64,000 nt of DNA from Alopecurus myosuroides (taxonomy: Eukaryota > Streptophyta > Magnoliopsida > Poales > Poaceae), in NCBI GenBank assembly GCA_028641055.1, contig CM054062.1:175280380-175344379 (forward strand). The letters are read 5' to 3'. The translations under genes and the position numbers were made by a program. Of the stretch, positions 1 to 10,693 are shown piece after piece. A model generated the notes under the pieces. That model had not been told where the DNA came from and ran no database searches. It saw only the letters and a list, made by a program, of their open reading frames with translations. Position 1 is the stretch's first letter, and each line of letters starts with the position of its first letter.

Positions 1-130
1 GCGAACGGCGGCGGGCGGCGAGGAGCTCGCGGGGTCGGATCCGGAGGCTGGCGGCCGCTTAGGGTTTTTAGCCGCCGACGGCGACGAGCAGGAGGAGGAT
101 GAGATGGAGGAGACGGCGGGCGGGGGTGTG
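1..130 (-). other. GC-rich possible gene edge
   Basis: Very GC-rich sequence, unlike the AT-rich repeats that follow. On the minus strand one frame is open across the whole piece and reads as a Ser/Ala/Pro-rich tract of the kind seen near the N-terminus of plant proteins. The AAACCCTAA motif common in plant leaders is also present. No ATG is visible on the minus strand here, so a start, if any, lies off the left end. It could be a first exon or 5' leader of a host gene, or simply GC-rich repeat. Confidence 0.25.
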
Positions 131-1057
131 TGGTGTGTGGGAACTCTTTTTGTTTTTATTTTTTCGCTTCTTTTTTGCGCGCTCGCTCGCGAGATCGGGG
201 AGGAGATGAGGAGAAGGTGGTACGGCGCGTAGGCTCAGTGCTGGACGGGTGGAGGAGCGCGAATTATTCCCCCCGTTCTACCTCTGATTTCTACGTTTGC
301 GTACATTGTATTTCGGGTATTCCCGTTCTGCCCATGGGGGTGGGCCCTCTGAGCCTCTCGGGAGTACTGGCTTCTAGTTTTGGCGGTTAAAGTCTCCAGC
401 TGCTCAACCTCCTTCGGTTGAACCTAAATTCCAAAACCGCTTTGCCTGCGTTTGTTACTCTCGTATGTTTCTGCCCAACTTATGGAGCTCAATGTATCAC
501 CATAGCTAATAGTAGCAACAGTACTAAGAAAAAACAGTCACATGCCACTATTTCTCAAATAGGAAGTAATTTTTTCCTTGGTTTAGTAATTAAGTTCAAA
601 AAAGTATAACGGAACCGAGCATAAGCCAACATCACAAAATGTCCACAAGCTAACCACCGACCGACATGTCTATGACAACATAAACTCGATACATACATTA
701 AAAGAGGCATCCATCGAACTTGCACACAAACATTACGGCCATTCCTGGTAACTCACATATTCGATGATTCCGACTTAACCACACACATGCCTTGATGCAG
801 TAAAACACAACGATCTACGCAAGCCAAACCACAATGTTCGTTGTGGCCACAGGTGGCTCCACACGCACACACACATAATTTCACCATGAGATATCCAAGA
901 AGACCAAGATTGGATCCAGAGAGAAGAAAAGTTTGAGACGTCAAGGGGAACATGCAACACCACAACACCTCTCAAAATTGCGCAATGCCCAGTGACGACA
1001 CCCACATCTCTTCATGTGACCACCATCGAGACACACAAAGGTTGCCTAGTCGCGATA
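131..1057. other. Unassigned flank
   Basis: AT-richer sequence after the GC-rich edge. It begins with pyrimidine- and T-rich tracts that would suit a promoter for a minus-strand gene starting off the left end. I find no convincing exon, tRNA, LTR end or terminal inverted repeat. The only coding-like item is the short Cys-rich minus-strand frame at 753-968. Confidence 0.4.
753..968 (-). other. Small Cys-rich ORF, doubtful
   Basis: A 71-codon minus-strand frame. Its C-terminal half, from the second Met (near 885), holds eight cysteines in about 32 residues, spaced roughly C-x-C-x-C-x3-C-x5-C-x3-C-x3-C-x7-C. The preceding ~25 residues are fairly hydrophobic, as in a signal peptide, though with little positive charge. 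I recognise no family; the spacing does not match plant defensins or metallothioneins as I know them. It may be a chance frame. Confidence 0.15.
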
Positions 1058-1622
1058 CGACAACCTCCAACCCCTTCGGTAGCGGATGCCGCTTTCATCA
1101 TGTTAGTCTACAAGTGTAGTGGCGTAGTGATGACTCACAGGTGTAGGAGATCGATCGTAACTTTTTCCATAAATAAGAGTGTCGAACCCAACGAGAAGAC
1201 TTTTTCGATAAATAAGAGTGTCGAACCCAACGAGAAGCAGAAGGTATTGATAAATAATTTTGAGCAAGGTTTCACTGTAAACACTAGATAACAATTGTTT
1301 TAAAAAAATTGTAATAGTAATAAAGCGATAACAAGTAAATAACAATGAAGGTAAATAGTTGCTCCAATTGGCCCAATCTTTTTAGCACAAAGGACAAACC
1401 AGTGTTGTTTCTTATAATGGCTAAAACATTCCTGAGGACACGCGAGAGGTTTCGTCTGGTTATTTTCATCACACGTTGTTGATTAATCTTTATCGTTTTG
1501 GTAAGTGTTATGTGGGTAGACCTATGCTAGTGCACCGTCCTATCCAAGAAAATGCACACTTACAATTACACTACTTCTAGGCGTCCGCAAATACAAGAAA
1601 GTAATTAAGAAATAAATCTAAC
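1058..1622. repeat. Long direct repeat X, left copy
   Basis: This stretch recurs in the same orientation at 53374-53879, so the two copies bracket element G1. They differ by scattered substitutions, a few percent by eye, and by one tandem duplication present only here. Its right end touches the first base of the G1 5' LTR. The tract reading GTGTCGAACCCAACGAGAAG is familiar from Triticeae transposons, so X may itself be old transposon sequence. No TG...CA ends are seen. Confidence 0.85.
1160..1237. repeat. 39-bp tandem duplication
   Basis: Two adjacent 39-bp units, 1160-1198 and 1199-1237, each ending in CCCAACGAGAAG, with one visible mismatch. The right copy of repeat X has a single unit at the corresponding place, so the doubling is private to the left copy. 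Confidence 0.85.
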
Positions 1623-1825
1623 TGACATGGGGATGACTCCAGGACCTGTCGAGTGGGCCTACCTGGTCCAATGCTCAAGACTAAAGCCCAACACGAGGCG
1701 CTACCCCGCGACTCTAGAAGGCCCAGTGGAAGCCCACCCGCAAGACTTGCGGGTCAAAATGGAAAGTCCCCACCGCCATAGAGTTAGGGTTTGTAACCCC
1801 CTCGGGTACGGTTTCAGAATTAGCC
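1623..1825 (+). repeat. G1 5' LTR, truncated
   Basis: Starts TGACATGGGGATGACTCC and aligns with the first ~200 bp of the 3' LTR (from 52895). Homology stops at TTAGCC, just before the point where the 3' LTR has its TATA-like TATTTAAAG. The core promoter, R, U5 and the primer-binding site are therefore missing. The sequence after it (1826-2073) matches no LTR and reads as gag leader. Confidence 0.85.
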
Positions 1826-2073
1826 AGCAAGACGATATTCTACGCTTCCCCGACCAGATCGAACTCGGCGGATCATACTCTGAGTCCGTCTCGAGCCCGG
1901 CGAATCTCAAATCGCCATCTGGCGACGCCAGTCGCGACCTAGCGCCCAGCGATGGATCCATCCACCGCAACACGCGCAACTTCCATACCATTGCAACTGA
2001 AGAACCCTCCAAATTCGGCAAAAACCACCGGCATACGCCTAGAACTCACGAGCCATATCTGGCCCAAATCTGC
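1826..2073 (+). other. G1 leader remnant
   Basis: Sequence between the truncated LTR and the first plausible gag ATG at 2074. No primer-binding site complementary to a common tRNA is visible next to the LTR break, which agrees with a deletion across that region. Confidence 0.5.
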
Positions 2074-3585
2074 ATGGCAGATTCAACCGAACAACCTGAT
2101 GAAACGGAGGAGAGCCGAGCAGCGCGGGAACGCATGAAGGTCTCGCGACCCTCTTGGCTCAAAGCGAAAGCAGCGGTACTGTCAGGCCAACCGATAGAAC
2201 ATGGATCCTCTCAAGAAGACCTGACGGCGTACCACTACCACCTGTTGCTGAAAGGCCGACAGTTGGCAGAAGCCCGCAAGGAACTAGAAGCACGGAAGGA
2301 AGTGGCGGAAGCCTCGAGTGCGCGTCGCGCGGCGCTTTCCAGGACTCACTCAACGGGGAACCAGCCCCCAAAGAAGGGAAAGTACGTCTCAAAAACCGCT
2401 CGCATGGACCAAGGTTCCCTCATCGAGGTTAGCAAGACCCTCCAGACTTCTCTCATGCACGTTGATGAGGAGGGAAACGTACACCCGACGACTCCAGCCG
2501 CCGTGATCCTGGCCGCAGCCACATACTTACAGGCGAACCAGCCACCCGAAAACGACCCCCGCGCGGAGCAACACCAACAGGTCCAGAGGGGACTAGGCAT
2601 GGCCAGAGCGGCAATCGCCGCCCAGAACCGCAAAAACACAACACCCCCTAAAGCTGATAAAACACCTAGGGTGGACAGAACACCTCGCAGACGCGAGAGT
2701 ACGTCACCAAAAAGAGGAGATAAAGGATCACCTCGTCGCCCTAGGGGCAAAGAGGCTAGGCGTCGTGGCGACAGACCGTGCAACGATGACGATAGCCTGC
2801 AAAACCATGACAGCAGCCCACGGCACCACGGAAGCCGCGGAAGGAAGATAATCGCGAGCGAACTCAATACGACGCGCGTGGAGATATCGTGCAGAGCAAG
2901 GTCGACAAAGCTCGAGCGCGCATGAACCGCGCCCGATCGCTATCCACCTCCTCTGACGAGGAAGCTTGCGGCGCAATGTGCTTCAACAGCAGCATCCACG
3001 AGGCACCGATGCCCAAGAGATCCAAGCTCACGACGGAGGTCCCAAAATACGACGGCTCGCAAGAGCCCAAGACATGGCTTTCAGACTATCTGACCGCCGT
3101 GAAGTGCCAGCGCGGGAACAAGATAACAGCCATGCAGTACCTAAACCTGCACCTCGTAGGCGCTGCCCGAAGTTGGCTCGAAGGAAGGCCGCATGTGTAC
3201 TACAGATCCTGGGACGATCTCACCAGTGACTTCGAGAAGAACTTCCAGGCGACATACAAGCGGCCAGCGTCTATCGACGAACTGCGAGCCTGTAGGTAGA
3301 AAAGCGGCGAGTCTACCCGCGAGTACATCCAGAGATGGACCACACTCAAGAACACGGTGGGGAACATATCAGAGGAAATAGTAGTCGAGGCCTTCACCAA
3401 GGGCGCTCGACATGCCGCATTCGGAGAAGAACTGGATCGATCCGCACCCAAATCAATCGGGGAAATAATGGTGATAGCGGAAAGATGGGCGAATGGCGAA
3501 GAGTCCCTGCGCAACGAGAAAGCTTCCTCACCGCACATGACGAGGACTGTAACACCTACCGCCGGAGGAGGAAGAGAAAGCAGTA
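2074..3585 (+). pseudogene. gag: G1 gag, first part, broken
   Basis: Capsid-type gag. The ATG at 2074 is chosen because the frame upstream is LTR and leader. Residues 1-90 are charged and helix-like, followed by a Lys/Arg/Ser-rich basic tract (about 2630-2860). A frameshift between about 2840 and 2890 moves to the frame holding the retrotransposon gag core, with DGSQEPKTWLSDYLTAV, the W of GAARSWLEG and SWDDLTSDFEKNF. An in-frame TAG at 3297-3299 interrupts the core, which then resumes with TREYIQRWTTLKN. Element A1 cuts the gene at 3586 and it continues at 20134. Compared with the gag of G2 the order of parts is the same but the N-terminal part is shorter. Not functional. Confidence 0.85.
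3581..3585. repeat. A1 target-site duplication, left
   Basis: cagta just before the first A1 LTR. The partner after the second LTR is cacta at 20134-20138, one mismatch, which supports a normal integration followed by mutation. Confidence 0.8.
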
Positions 3586-4873
3586 TGATACGTCTCCAAC
3601 GTATCTATAATTTTTGATGCTCCATGATCGTATTTTGCTAATTGCTACTTGTTTTGTCCCTTATCTATAGCATTTTTATACGTTTTCTAGGACTAACCTA
3701 TTAACAAGATGCCAAGTGTCAGTTCCGTGTTTTCTGCTGTTTTTGGTTTCAGAAAAGTTATTCTGGAAACATTCTCGGAATTGGACCTATTTTCCCCGGA
3801 AGCATCCAGAACACCGAAGAGGAGTCGAAGACGGGCAACAGGGGGGCACACCATAGGGTGGCGCGGGTCCCCCTGGTCGCGCCACCTATGGGTGTGGGGC
3901 CCCTGGAGCTCCACCGCCTTTGCCGTTTCGCCTATTTAATCCCCCGGATGGAAAACCCTAGACACCTGATAAAAAATCCTCGAAAAGTTCTGCAGCCGCC
4001 GTCACTGTCAACCCAAGATCAGGGGGTTCTGAAGCTGTTTCCGGCACCCTGTCGGAGAGGAGATCATCACCTGATATTTCTACATCACCATGCCTGCCTC
4101 CGGAGTGATGCGTGAGTAGTTCATCCTTGGACTACGAGTTCGTAGCTGTAGCTAGATGGTTGTATTCTCCTCATATGCCTCCATGTTTAGATCTCGTGAG
4201 CTGCCTATCATGATCGAGATTGATCTTATGTAATTCTATATGATGTGTTTGCTAGGATCCGATGAATATTGACTTTATGCCAAGTTGATTATAGTCTTTA
4301 TTTGCTTATGCTATTTGTGATATTGCATGCTTTCTGTTGCTAGTGGTTGCCCTGGCCAAGTAGTTGCTACGAACTCCAAGAGAGAGTATTTATGCTCGAT
4401 AGTGGGTTCATGCCTCCTCGCCACCTTGCTCGAGTGACAAAAACGTGAAGGGGGATGTGTTGTTGCCATTAGAGAGAAAGCAGCGGTGAGAGTGCCCGCG
4501 TGCATAATCATTGCTTACATTACACACTTTGTTTAATGCAATTATTTGTTGCTTGCAACTTAATACCTAAGGGGGTTCGGATGATAACCTGAGGGTGGAT
4601 TATTAGTCATAGATGCAGATGGATGTCGGTCTATGTATATTGTTGTAATGCCCGCACTAAATATCATAGTAATCATCATGTTATATTGTGCACTACGGTG
4701 CAACCTCTATTTGTCAATTGCTCGGCTGCAATTTGTTCACCCAACATGCTATCTTTTATGGAAAGACACCACTAGTGAACCTATGAACCCCGGTCCATTT
4801 TTCCACACTTTTAAACAGACCACAACTATTTACTGCGTTCTTTACTTAATGCAAGCATACATCATTTTCCACA
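3586..4873 (+). repeat. A1 5' LTR, left part
   Basis: First 1288 bp of the LTR, then interrupted by G2. A TATA-like CTATTTAAT lies at 3932-3940. Relative to the 3' LTR it lacks about 24 bp near 3785 and shows many substitutions (about 16 in the first 200 bp by eye). The LTR resumes after G2 at 14443 with a 292-bp overlap. Confidence 0.9.
4582..4873. repeat. 292-bp flank duplication, left copy
   Basis: The last 292 bp of A1 LTR before G2 recur at 14443-14734 just after G2. By eye about 9 positions differ. Both share bases not found in the other LTR copies here (GCTCGGCTGCAA, GGAAAGACACC), so they derive from the same LTR. Confidence 0.9.
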
Positions 4874-5392
4874 TGTCGGATATATACTGAATAGGGGTAT
4901 AGAAGATGGTAGACAAAGAGCCGGACTACCAGGGTGGCCTACATGGTAATGGGCTTAGGTCCATTGGGCGGCCCAGTAGTCCGACGCGCAGAAGCCGGAT
5001 TCTAGAAGAACCCGGATCACGGCCCACGTGATCTGGCTTGGAGGAGAAGACGGATTCCTTGCTTTCCAAGTTACAAGTTAAACGTAGTCTTCTAGGTTTC
5101 CTATTATGTAAGCCCTAATCCGGCTATTATATAAAGCCGGACGGGAGATAGATTAAAACAAGTTAAGTTAGACACAAGTTCAAGCTCTACGCAACTCGCC
5201 GAGAAGCTCATCCTCGCCGAGAAGCTAGATCTACACCCTCACATTGTAACCCTGATAAACGGGCTTTAGTCCCAATTAGTGAGAAGTGCAGGAGTAGGTA
5301 CGCCGTACTGTCGCGACGTACCGAACCTGGGTAAAATCCCGTGTTCTGTGTTACTACGCTATCCCGTTACCCCACGTCTCTACCGTAGTCTC
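4874..5392 (+). repeat. G2 5' LTR
   Basis: Starts TGTCGGATATATACTG. A strong TATATAAA lies at 5128-5135. The 3' end cannot be fixed by comparison because the 3' LTR is truncated. I place it just before the gag ATG at 5393, where CTCA meets TGGCACCCCCG, a possible primer-binding site that I do not recognise with confidence. Confidence 0.75.
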
Positions 5393-8300
5393 ATGGCACC
5401 CCCGTCTATGAAAACTACTACGATGTCTCGACAGTTGGCGGCCACCGTGGGGCAAACGACGTCAGGCGTGAAATTCCGATCTGGGATACTTGGCGGAATT
5501 GGAAGATCGATCACTGTCGGAAGCTTGGAGTTCGACGACGACGTCGGCCGCTTCCTCGACAACGGATCCTATATACCGGCGCAAAACCACCTGGTAAGTG
5601 CCTGCGTGTTACCGATCGGATCTGCTAACATCTTTATCGGACTAACTGCAGAGGCAATGGGGTTTTGCGGTGGAAGCAAATTTATCCCACCCGCCCTATA
5701 CCCAGTCGAAGACGACTATGATGCCGGATTCTGCTCAGATCGCCGACCAAAAAGTGATACACACTTTATCGGCATGGTGCAATCCGAAATCGCTGAAAAC
5801 ACGGATGACGGAAATCCCGTGCAAGAGGCAGATAACAACCTACCCGTCATTGAGACGGAAGAAGAAACACCCGTCACAAAGGCGGAAGATCCGACATCCG
5901 TCAACAAGACGATGAACTCGGAAGCAGAGTCCGTGCTTGCCGCCATTGAGGCGAGGTTGGAGTCGGAAACCGGATCGGATAACTTCGACTCCGAAGACGA
6001 AGACGAGGATGCCTTCGTAAGAAAGGTTAAGTCCTTTCAAGAGGGATTCCATGAAGTGCTAATGGCAAAACCAGCTGATACAACGGGTGCCGGCAGCCAG
6101 GAAAGCCCTAAAACCCCTCCGCCGGTGGAAGAGAGAGAAGACGGAGAAACTTCTCCGATATTCCCCAATGTTAAGGAGATGACAGAAGATGAACCTGTCA
6201 AAAAACCTCCCTCTTCCAAGAAAAAGCACCGTGCTTCTAAAAAACTCCAATACAAACTCCGGAAGAAAAAATCAGCCGATCTCGCTGATGAAAACCTGGA
6301 AGTTGGAGATGTTAGCGGCACAAAGCCAGCGGAAAAGAAATCTAAGGAAATCACTGCTCCGCCAATGACGGAACAGGAAGAGCAAGAGCTATTACAAACA
6401 CCAGTGGGACCAGATGAACCCCCTGAGATGCTGGAAGCCAGGAGACAAGCTTTCCAACGGCAACAACAACATCTGCTTAGATCTCGGCAACATCTCCAAC
6501 AAACCCATAATGACATCAAAGTCATGAAGGAAGAAATAGAGGAGTACGAGAGAAAGCATAGATCCGCGTTAAAACCTACTAGGTTACCCGGAATCGCAAA
6601 ACCGGAAGAACTGCCGCCAAAAGAAAGGTTTTATAACCCATCTTGGCAAAAGCAGTTAAACGGCAAAGATGCCAAGGGCAAACCAATATACAAAACCGCA
6701 GCGGAAAACGCGGAAGCAGCATTCGCCATCCTAAACAACGATCTGTACTCCAACGGGGAAAAACTCCAAGGGGTGTATGCTTTCCTAGGAAAAGCATTAC
6801 AGCAGCAACAGCGGGGCCAAGAACGATCAGGGAGGTTGCATGATAATTCCGCTCTCTGCAAAACAGCTACTTGCGCTGCTGGAGCACCTGGACCGGAAGA
6901 ACCCGGAGATTCGGATAAAAAAGAGGATCTGAGAAAAGACAGGAAAAACCCAGACAACCGGGACGCAACGTCTAGAATCGGACCTCATCTCCCGAAAGAT
7001 GGATATAAACCACACGATCGGGAAGACAAGCACCGGAATGACGGAAAAATAATGCCACCTCCGAGAAACCCAGCTGAAAAAGCTGGAAGATATGATATAC
7101 CTCACAGACGTGAAAGATCTCGGACACCTCCTAAGGATAAGGAAAGGCATAGAAGCAGAACTCCGCCTAACCCAAAAGGACGTGAACACGGAAGAGATAG
7201 AGATAACCCCGGAAAAGCGCGTCCGCGCAACAATGGAAACGAAAGGAGCAGATCCCCTTCTGTCCATTCAGCCGGGAGATATTCTGCACACATTGACAGA
7301 GCAGAAAAGGATGATCTATACTTTGGTCCTAAGTGTTTTACTGACAGGATCCGAAGGACAACCCTGCATTCTGGCTTCGCCAAAGTTGGTCCAACCTACC
7401 AAAAATATACCGGCAGTACAAACCCGGATACCTGGATCTCAGATTATTATACAGCCGTCCAAATCAACAATGGGACAGACCTGGAAGCTGTCAAGTTTCT
7501 TCCCCTAATGTTGTTAGACGGAGCCAGAGATTGGATCAATGGTTTACCATCAAGAACTGTCGACAGCTGGGATGATATGGCTAGAGTATTCACTCAGCAT
7601 TTTCGGGGAACATACAAACGCCCAAATAGCATCAACCAGCTGAACCGTTGCACCCAATTTGAGGACGAACCATACGTGGATTTCATCTCTAGATGGACTG
7701 CAATGAAGAATAGTTGTTCTGGAGTAACTGACGTACAAGCAATGCATGCTTTCGTCAATGGCCTAAAACCCGGACTCGTACCGTTCATGGTTGGTTCTAA
7801 ACAGCACAAAGATCTCGGATCTATGCTTACAACCGCTAATGAGCACGCTGCAGCCGAAGATGACATCAGAGCAAGAGGAGGCAATATTGAGTCACTAATA
7901 CTCGCCAAGAAAACCCCTCGCTCTGACAAAAAAGGAACTCCAGAGTCAACGACAAAGCCCAAGGAGGTCAACATAGCCTTTGGAGGAGATAAGGGAAATA
8001 AGTGGAAAGGTCGCAGCCCAGATCCAATCAATTACACTCCCGAAGAATGGGAGAGAATTAAGTCGGAACCCTGCGTCCACCACTCACTATTTGGGAAACC
8101 AACCCACACAAACGCGCAATGCCGGCTAAACAAGCATATGAAAGGCAATGCAGGATCCGGAAATAAAGGGAAGGGTTCCAAAAGTAAACCAGCCAAACAA
8201 AAGCCAGAAGCTGAAAAAGAAGACAGTGAATCAGACACTGATGACAAAATCCAGGAACAACAGCGAAAGGGCGAACCCAAATTTCCGAGAGTTGACGGAG

Positions 8301-9097
8301 AAGCAATGCTAACTTTCTTAGCAACCCCGTCAGCAAAGGTGGCAAAAAGAACACTTCGAGAAATAAACGCGGTTGTTCCGGCAACTCCGAAATTCTTGAA
8401 GTACTCCAACACACCGATAATCTGGGATCAGTCTGATCATCCCGGAAATATCCCTGAACCCGGCACACAAGCTCTTGTTGTAAGCCCTATTGTTCAAAAT
8501 ACTAGGCTAAGAAGAGTGCTGATGGACGGAGGATCCAGCATTAATATAATGTACTTGGATACACTGAAGCACTTGAAGATCTCCGAGTCCCAGCTCAACT
8601 ACAGCAATATACGCTTCCATGGCATTGTTCCTGGCAGGCAAGCACGATCCCTAGGAGAAATTTCCCTAGATGTCACCTTCGGAGATAAAGATCACTTCCG
8701 ACAGGAAAAAGTATCCTTCGAAGTAGTGCCGTTCGAAAGCGTGTATCACGCAATACTCGGACGTCCGGCTTTCGCCAAATTCATGGCAAGATCCTGTTAT
8801 ATCTACAACAAGCTGAAAATGCTAGGACCCAAAGGAGGAGTAATCACCATAGCCGGTGATTTCAAGCTGGCAAATGAGTTGGAGAAAGAAAACGCCCTTT
8901 GCGCTCAGAGAGTTATAGCAAAGGAGGAACTGAAGGAATTAGCCAAGGAGGTATCGCCGAAAGAAATGCCGGCAGGAAAAGAAACTCGAAAGTCAACAGA
9001 TAGCTTCAAGGCGTCCGAGAATACAAGACAGGTAATCCTAGATCCCAAAGATCCGACAAAATTTGTCGTCGTAGGGACTGGGATGACCGACAAATAG
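5393..9097 (+). CDS. gag-pro: G2 gag-protease polyprotein
   Basis: Open frame of 1234 codons from the ATG at 5393; an in-frame ATG at 5279 is rejected because it lies in the LTR. It makes the capsid precursor and the aspartic protease that package the element RNA in the cytoplasm. Residues 1-300 are acidic. A Gln/Glu-rich coiled-coil-like stretch lies near 345-390. A basic Arg/Pro/Ser tract spans about 540-620. The gag core is at about 665-790 (NPDTWISDYYTAVQ, DGARDWINGLPSR, SWDDMARVFTQHF). A Cys/His cluster at about 890-915 suggests an atypical zinc knuckle. The protease is at about 1030-1150 with LMDGGSSINIMY and ILGRPAF; the active-site motif is D-G-G rather than the usual D-T/S-G. It ends at TAG (9095-9097), with the reverse transcriptase following in the same frame. 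Confidence 0.9.
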   Translation: MAPPSMKTTTMSRQLAATVGQTTSGVKFRSGILGGIGRSITVGSLEFDDDVGRFLDNGSYIPAQNHLVSACVLPIGSANIFIGLTAEAMGFCGGSKFIPPALYPVEDDYDAGFCSDRRPKSDTHFIGMVQSEIAENTDDGNPVQEADNNLPVIETEEETPVTKAEDPTSVNKTMNSEAESVLAAIEARLESETGSDNFDSEDEDEDAFVRKVKSFQEGFHEVLMAKPADTTGAGSQESPKTPPPVEEREDGETSPIFPNVKEMTEDEPVKKPPSSKKKHRASKKLQYKLRKKKSADLADENLEVGDVSGTKPAEKKSKEITAPPMTEQEEQELLQTPVGPDEPPEMLEARRQAFQRQQQHLLRSRQHLQQTHNDIKVMKEEIEEYERKHRSALKPTRLPGIAKPEELPPKERFYNPSWQKQLNGKDAKGKPIYKTAAENAEAAFAILNNDLYSNGEKLQGVYAFLGKALQQQQRGQERSGRLHDNSALCKTATCAAGAPGPEEPGDSDKKEDLRKDRKNPDNRDATSRIGPHLPKDGYKPHDREDKHRNDGKIMPPPRNPAEKAGRYDIPHRRERSRTPPKDKERHRSRTPPNPKGREHGRDRDNPGKARPRNNGNERSRSPSVHSAGRYSAHIDRAEKDDLYFGPKCFTDRIRRTTLHSGFAKVGPTYQKYTGSTNPDTWISDYYTAVQINNGTDLEAVKFLPLMLLDGARDWINGLPSRTVDSWDDMARVFTQHFRGTYKRPNSINQLNRCTQFEDEPYVDFISRWTAMKNSCSGVTDVQAMHAFVNGLKPGLVPFMVGSKQHKDLGSMLTTANEHAAAEDDIRARGGNIESLILAKKTPRSDKKGTPESTTKPKEVNIAFGGDKGNKWKGRSPDPINYTPEEWERIKSEPCVHHSLFGKPTHTNAQCRLNKHMKGNAGSGNKGKGSKSKPAKQKPEAEKEDSESDTDDKIQEQQRKGEPKFPRVDGEAMLTFLATPSAKVAKRTLREINAVVPATPKFLKYSNTPIIWDQSDHPGNIPEPGTQALVVSPIVQNTRLRRVLMDGGSSINIMYLDTLKHLKISESQLNYSNIRFHGIVPGRQARSLGEISLDVTFGDKDHFRQEKVSFEVVPFESVYHAILGRPAFAKFMARSCYIYNKLKMLGPKGGVITIAGDFKLANELEKENALCAQRVIAKEELKELAKEVSPKEMPAGKETRKSTDSFKASENTRQVILDPKDPTKFVVVGTGMTDK

Positions 9098-10078
9098 GAA
9101 GGCGAGCTCATCAAGTTCCTCCGTGAGAACTGGGATATTTTTGCCTGGTGTCCAGCTGACATGCCAGGCGTACCCAGGGAACTTGCTGAGCACCAACTCA
9201 AGGTTATTCCCGGATCAAAACCCGTCAAACAAGGTCTCCGTCGTTTTGACGGAAGAAGACGGAAGGCTATTGGCAAGGAAATTATCCGGCTTTTAGCAGC
9301 GGATTTCATCAAGGAAGTAATTCATACTGATTGGTCCGCAAATCCGGTCCTAGTACCGAAGAAAGACACCACTTCTCTTAGAATGTGTATAGATTACACA
9401 GGATTGAACAAGTTATGTCCGAAAGATAGGTTCGCGTTACCGCGAATCGATCAAATAATAGATGCCACTGCAGGCTCCGAGCTTTTATGCTTTTTGGATG
9501 CATACTCCGGGTACCACCAAATACGCATGAAAAAGGAAGATCAAATCAAGACTTCTTTTATAACCCCGTATGGGACGTACTATTACGTAACCATGCCTTT
9601 TGGCCTGAAGAACGCAGGTGCAACCTACCAGCGTTGCATGCAACGCTGTTTGCATAGTCAAATTGGCAGAAACGTTCATGTTTACGTGGACGATATCGCT
9701 GTCGTAACCAAGGAAAAAGACACACTCCTTGAGGATTTGCGAGAAACTTTCGAAAACTTACGCACTTACAAGATGAAGTTGAATCCATCTAAGTGCGTAT
9801 TCGGGGTTCCCTCAGGAAAACTTCTGGGTTTCATTGTTTCCCACAGAGGAATAGAAGTTAACCCGGAAAAGATCAAGGCAATCTTGAACATCTCAAAACC
9901 TACATGTGTAAAAGATGTCCAAAGATTGACGGGTTACGCTGCAGCCGTCAGCAGATTTATCAGTTGGCTGGGGGCTAAAACCTTACCACTCTACAAGCTG
10001 CTGAAGAAATCCGACAAAGTCAAGTGGATTGCGGAAGCCTGGGAACGTCTAGAAAGTTATGTACCTTTCCGTACTTAG
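9098..10078 (+). pseudogene. pol: G2 reverse transcriptase, pol deletion
   Basis: Continues the gag-protease frame after the TAG, beginning with the usual LRENWDIFAW-type linker. The reverse transcriptase core is complete: NPVLVPKK, RMCIDYTGLNK, FLDAYSGYHQI, PFGLKNAGATYQR and the catalytic YVDD near 9685. After LPLYKLLKKSDKVKW, where RNase H should begin, the sequence jumps to AEAWERLESYVPF followed by a stop. This resembles the last residues of a Tat integrase (compare PWNMARLRKFYP ending G1 pol). RNase H and integrase are therefore deleted in frame. The element would need an enzyme supplied by another copy. Alternatively the stop at 9095 is a readthrough site; its downstream context does not match the known CARYYA motif. 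Confidence 0.85.
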
Positions 10079-10693
10079 TTCAATTCTATGTAAACATCTT
10101 TTGAGATCATGAAATAAAGTTGTCGGAATGCTGTCATCCATATTCTTTATAAGTGCAAGGTGTTTCCGCCTCATCTATTTCCCAATGATCTTACAAATTG
10201 CTCAACGTTAACCCGAATTGTGCTTGCGTACTCGGCGTTACAAAACTGAATGATTTTTCAGCCTGTTAACGGCTAAGGGAAACTTGAATTGCCTGTGTGC
10301 CCAAGTTTCACTTAAAACTTTCCTTGATTTCTCTAAGTCTTATCTGATTGTGTGTGTGTTGGGTTACTGGAACTAGTTAGTAAAAATGCCTTTAGCATGG
10401 TCCATGTTTCCGAGTTTCAAAACTGCTTGGTTCGTCCCCAGTTACTCGGCATGAAGATTCATATTGCTATTTGAGCCATTTCAAACACTAAGGACAGTTA
10501 AAGCATATACACCAGAGAACTTAGAAGATAAAGGAATGATAAAATCCAAAAAACTTGCAAAGAATTTCATAATTTAAACTGCAAAAGACGGAAGTTTCAT
10601 TCATACAAAAAGAAGCATTACATTTCGGATTACATTAAAAGAATAGTAATGCTCCTATTGTCTACTTTTGCTATCCAGGTTCAAGATAACCCT
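10079..10693. other. G2 gap between pol and antisense gene
   Basis: About 600 bp between the end of the sense frame and the stop codon of the antisense gene. AT-rich, without an open frame. It would hold the 3' untranslated region and poly(A) site of the antisense transcript; I cannot point to a specific signal. Confidence 0.5.

Noticed and set aside
1627..2073. Coding start at 1627 in the G1 5' LTR
   Set aside because: Frame is open by chance through LTR and leader; the LTR part recurs at 52899 without coding meaning.
2346..2867. 173-codon minus-strand frame under G1 gag
   Set aside because: Shadow of the Arg/Pro-rich gag frame; no domain and no promoter.
5594..5651. Perfect-looking 58-bp GT...AG intron (GTAAGT, CTAAC, TGCAG) in G2 gag
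   Set aside because: Too short for a typical plant intron, and removing it shifts gag into a frame that closes after ~80 codons, while the unspliced frame stays open for more than 1,200.
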